DNA from: Candidatus Odyssella thessalonicensis
GTDB taxonomy: Bacteria > Pseudomonadota > Alphaproteobacteria > Bin65
DNA: 7,901 nt
Assembly: GCA_005240015.1 (NCBI GenBank)
Contig: SBBV01000296.1
Location: 1 to 7,901 of the forward strand
Direction of reading: 5' to 3'
Below the pieces are notes generated by a model. The model made no database searches, was not told the DNA's origin, and was given only the letters and a program-made list of their open reading frames with translations. The position numbers and the translations under genes were made by a program. Shown here in pieces: positions 5,129 to 7,901 of this stretch; the first letter of the stretch is position 1, and the number at the start of each line of letters is the position of its first letter.

Positions 5129-6653
5129 ACGCGGGAATCACCGTGCGACCTTCCAACCGTTCGGCAACGGCGGTGCGTTGTTCCGGCGAGAGGAACAAGC
5201 CGAGCTTCGTCCGCCGCCACAGCACGTCGTCGGCGGTCTCCGCCCACTCGGTCTCGCGCAGGAACGCGAGCTCGCGCTCGTAGAGGTCGGCGCCAAGGCA
5301 TTCGCCGAGATCGGCGAGCGAGCGCGCGTCCTTCAGCATCGCCCGCGCGCGCGTGCCGTAGAGGCGCGTGTAGCGCTGGGCGAGCTCGGGCGGCAGGAAC
5401 GGGAATTCGGCGGCGAGGCTGCGCAGGAACGCGGCGAAATCCGCGCCCGGCATGTCGCCGCCGGGCAGCGGCGCGCCGGAGGTCCACTTCCTGGGCTCGC
5501 GGCCCAAGCGCGGCAGGATCTTCCGGAGCGCGTGCTGCGCGAGCTTCCTATAGGTCGTGAGCTTGCCGCCATAGATCGTGAGCAACGGGGCCGCGCCCTC
5601 GGGTGCGTCGATGTCAAACGCGTAGTCGCGCGTCATCGCCGCCGCGTTGATCGAGCCGTCGTCGTAGAGCGGGCGCACGCCGGTGTAGCTCCAGCGGATG
5701 TCGTCGTGGGAGATCGGCCGGCGCAGGAAGCGGTTCGCGGCCATGATCAGGTACTCGATCTCGCCGGGCGTGATCGCCGCCGCGGCCGGCTCGCCGGCAT
5801 AGGGCGTGTCGGTGGTGCCGATGATCGTGAACGCATCGAGGAACGGCAGCAGGAAGATGATTCGCTTGTCGGGGTTCTGCAGGATGTAGGCCTGATCGCC
5901 CGCGTAGAGCCGCGGCACGACGATGTGGCTGCCCTGCACCAGCGCCAGGCGGTAGCGCGTCGTCGCCCCCTCGAGCCGGTCGAAGATCGCGGTGGCCCAG
6001 GGACCGGTGGCGTTGATCATCGCGCGCGCACGCGCGGTGGCGGCGGCGCCGTCGCCGACGAGCCTGGCCTCCCAGAGGCCCTCCATGCGCTTGGCGGCGG
6101 CGAGCGCCGTGCGCACGCGAATCTCGGCGCCGTGCGCCTTGGCGTCGAGCGCGTTGGCGACGACGAGGCGCGCATCGTCGGCCCAGCAATCCGCGTATTC
6201 GAAGCCGCGCACGAAATCCGGCTTCAAGACGGCGCCTTCCGGCGCCTTGCGCAGATTGACGGCGCGGCTGCCCGGCAGGCGCTCGCGCCCGCCGAGATGG
6301 TCGTAGAGGAAAAGGCCGAGCCGGATCATCCAGGCCGGGCGCTGCGTCGCATCGTGCGGCAGGATGAAGCGCAGCGGGCGGACGAGATGGGGCGCGATCC
6401 TGAGCAGCACCTCGCGCTCGATCAGCGCTTCGCGCACGAGGCGGAACTCGCGGTATTCGAGATAGCGCAGGCCGCCGTGGATCAGCTTGCTCGAGGCCGA
6501 GGAGGTGGCGCCGGCGAGGTCGCCCTTCTCCACGAGCAGGACCGACAGCCCCTGCCCCGCCGCGTCGCGCGCGATGCCGGCGCCGTTGATGCCGCCGCCG
6601 ACGATGAGGAGGTCGTAGATGCCGCTTGCGGCAGGGGGTTGCGAGACGTTCAT
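5127..6653 (-). CDS. glpD: Aerobic glycerol-3-phosphate dehydrogenase (FAD)
   Basis: A 508-aa membrane-associated flavoenzyme that oxidises glycerol-3-phosphate to dihydroxyacetone phosphate and passes electrons to quinone. It aligns by eye along the whole of E. coli GlpD (501 aa). The FAD Rossmann motif VGGGINGAG is at residues 18-26 with Glu42 for the ribose. The signatures TSSASSKLIHGGLRYLE, PAWMIRLGLFLYDHLG, VQGSHIVVPR, IGTTDTPY, TGVRPLYDD and GGKLTTYRKLAQHALRK follow in order, and the C-terminal domain ends with DDVLWRRTKLGLFL. The start is the ATG at 6651-6653, whose product length fits the family; upstream alternatives would add a non-homologous tail. Its Shine-Dalgarno is weak (TTGAGCG). 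It diverges from glpK across 76 bp, so the two steps of glycerol use are probably co-regulated. No damage is seen. Confidence 0.97.
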   Translation of the reverse strand: MNVSQPPAASGIYDLLIVGGGINGAGIARDAAGQGLSVLLVEKGDLAGATSSASSKLIHGGLRYLEYREFRLVREALIEREVLLRIAPHLVRPLRFILPHDATQRPAWMIRLGLFLYDHLGGRERLPGSRAVNLRKAPEGAVLKPDFVRGFEYADCWADDARLVVANALDAKAHGAEIRVRTALAAAKRMEGLWEARLVGDGAAATARARAMINATGPWATAIFDRLEGATTRYRLALVQGSHIVVPRLYAGDQAYILQNPDKRIIFLLPFLDAFTIIGTTDTPYAGEPAAAAITPGEIEYLIMAANRFLRRPISHDDIRWSYTGVRPLYDDGSINAAAMTRDYAFDIDAPEGAAPLLTIYGGKLTTYRKLAQHALRKILPRLGREPRKWTSGAPLPGGDMPGADFAAFLRSLAAEFPFLPPELAQRYTRLYGTRARAMLKDARSLADLGECLGADLYERELAFLRETEWAETADDVLWRRTKLGLFLSPEQRTAVAERLEGRTVIPA

Positions 6654-6729
6654 GCGCTCAACATAAACCGCCTCCCGCTCGCGGCGCGAGGGCTGTAGAA
6701 AGCGGACGAGGGACAACGCCGGGACGGCC
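6654..6729. promoter_or_regulatory. Divergent glpD/glpK promoter region
   Basis: This 76-bp spacer must hold both promoters. It contains a 13-bp palindrome CTCGCGGCGCGAG (6678-6690) near its middle, which could be an operator but may also be chance in such GC-rich DNA. GGGA at 6721-6724 is a plausible ribosome-binding site for glpK. No clear -35/-10 pair was found. Confidence 0.35.
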
Positions 6730-7901
6730 ATGACCGCGCTTCTCGCCATCGATCAGGGAACCACCAGCACACGCGCCATGGCGTTCGGGCTCGACGGCGC
6801 GCCGTTGGCCGAGGCGCAGCAGGAATTCACGCAGCACTATCCGCGCGACGGCTGGGTCGAGCACGATCCCGAGGAAATCTGGACCAAGACGCTGGCGGTG
6901 ACGCGCCAGGTGCTCGGCCGCGCCGGCACGGTGGCCGCGATCGGCATCACCAATCAGCGCGAGACGGCGGTCTTGTGGGACCGCAGGAGCGGCAAGCCCG
7001 TCTACAACGCGATCGTCTGGCAGGACCGGCGCGGCGCCGCGCATTGCCGGCAGCTCGTCGCGGGCGGCCACGCCAAGCTGATCCGCGCCACGACCGGCCT
7101 CGTCGTCGACTCCTATTTCTCCGCCACCAAGCTCGCCTGGCTGCTCGCCAACGTGCCGGGCGCACGCGAGCGCGCCAGGCGCGGCGAGCTCGCCTTCGGC
7201 ACGATCGACACGTTCCTGCTCTGGCGGCTCACCGCGGGCAAGGTGCATGCGACCGACGCCACCAACGCCTCGCGCACGATGCTGTTCGACATCGCGCGCC
7301 AGCAGTGGAGCGACGAGCTGCTCGCGCTGTTCGAGATTCCGCGCGCGGTCTTGCCCGAGGTGCGCGACAGCGCCGGCGCGTTCGGCAGGGCCGAGGGTCT
7401 CGGCACGGCGCTGCCGATCACGGGCATCGCCGGCGATCAGCAGGCCGCGACCTTCGGCCAGGCCTGCTTTAAGCCCGGCACGGTCAAGAGCACCTACGGC
7501 ACCGGCGCCTTCATCGTGATGAACGCCGGCGCCGACCTGCCGGCGCCGGCCGAAGGTCTGCTTGCCACGGTGGCGTGGCGGCTCGGCGGCAAGACCACCT
7601 ATGCGGTCGAGGGTGCGATCTTCAACGCCGGCACCGCAATCAAGTGGCTGCGCGACGAGCTGAAGCTGATCGCGGCCGCCGGCGAGAGCGAGGCGCTGGC
7701 CAAGGCTCTGTCCGGCAATCGCGGCGTCTACTTCATCCCAGCGTTCACGGGACTCGGCGCGCCGCACTGGGATCCCGACGCGCGCGGCGCCATCTTCGGC
7801 CTCGCGCGCGACACCGGCCGCGCCGAGATCGTGCGCGCCGCGCTCGAATCGGCCTGCTATCAGACGCGTGATCTGGTTGAAGCCATGCGCGGCGGCGCGA
7901 C
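6730..7901 (+). CDS. glpK: Glycerol kinase, 3' end beyond the window
   Basis: The first 390 residues of an enzyme of about 500 residues that phosphorylates glycerol with ATP to sn-glycerol-3-phosphate, the substrate of the adjacent GlpD. It is an FGGY-family carbohydrate kinase. The N-terminal phosphate loop is [14 protein letters not shown] (Asp8, Thr11). Glycerol contacts are Arg77-Glu78 (NQRET), Tyr129 (DSYFSATK) and Asp235 (GIAGDQQAA, the catalytic base). The FGGY signature [13 protein letters not shown] and the STYGTGAF adenosine-site region follow. The start ATG has GGGA 5 bases upstream. The loop before Asp235 reads [14 protein letters not shown] and lacks the GGKGGTR element of E. coli GlpK, which binds the inhibitor fructose-1,6-bisphosphate, so that control may be absent. 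The frame is open to the window edge and about 110 residues are missing. Confidence 0.97.
   Translation, partial: MTALLAIDQGTTSTRAMAFGLDGAPLAEAQQEFTQHYPRDGWVEHDPEEIWTKTLAVTRQVLGRAGTVAAIGITNQRETAVLWDRRSGKPVYNAIVWQDRRGAAHCRQLVAGGHAKLIRATTGLVVDSYFSATKLAWLLANVPGARERARRGELAFGTIDTFLLWRLTAGKVHATDATNASRTMLFDIARQQWSDELLALFEIPRAVLPEVRDSAGAFGRAEGLGTALPITGIAGDQQAATFGQACFKPGTVKSTYGTGAFIVMNAGADLPAPAEGLLATVAWRLGGKTTYAVEGAIFNAGTAIKWLRDELKLIAAAGESEALAKALSGNRGVYFIPAFTGLGAPHWDPDARGAIFGLARDTGRAEIVRAALESACYQTRDLVEAMRGGA

Noticed and set aside
4788..6698. 636-residue open frame on the plus strand opposite glpD
   Set aside because: It runs through the secreted-protein gene in the wrong frame and then antisense to glpD; no domain is recognisable and both true genes are well supported.
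6658..7767. 369-residue open frame on the minus strand opposite glpK
   Set aside because: Antisense shadow of glpK with Arg/Gly/Ala-rich composition and no family resemblance.

Overview
The window looks like a high-GC alphaproteobacterial chromosome. The bases for this are strong G/C third-position bias, family-level resemblance of the proteins, and Rhizobiales-style intergenic palindromes; no rRNA or taxonomic marker is present. It appears to start at or near a sequence breakpoint on the left and ends inside a gene on the right. No tRNA, rRNA, CRISPR array, transposase or phage gene was seen.

Left block (1-1901, minus strand): a MarR-type regulator; a 0.24-kb spacer with two strong palindromes that look like one repeat family in opposite orientations; a secreted 301-aa protein of unknown function; and, translationally coupled to it, the N-terminus of a LigI-like amidohydrolase. 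That last gene is broken at about position 43. The next 15 codons expected for the family are present at 2-46 but on the opposite strand, which means a tiny inversion or a fold-back assembly junction.

Central block (1998-4534, plus strand): the most interesting part is a tight three-gene operon transcribed away from the MarR gene. It encodes a class III (LigB-type) extradiol ring-cleavage dioxygenase, an 88-aa glycine-rich membrane protein (GTGA overlap) and a BoxB-type diiron aryl-CoA epoxidase with all six iron ligands. Canonical boxA and boxC are not in the window. A perfect TGGTATACCA palindrome lies in the shared divergent promoter. The set suggests a MarR-controlled aromatic catabolic module that combines CoA-dependent epoxidation with extradiol cleavage. 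The canonical box pathway does not need an extradiol enzyme.

The 158-bp spacer after boxB contains a CRP-like palindrome and a second long inverted repeat. A small secreted protein of unknown function follows (4693-5079).

Right block (5127-7901): divergent glycerol catabolism genes, glpD (minus, aerobic glycerol-3-phosphate dehydrogenase) and glpK (plus, glycerol kinase, cut by the window edge). They share a 76-bp promoter region. Together they convert glycerol to glycerol-3-phosphate and then to dihydroxyacetone phosphate.
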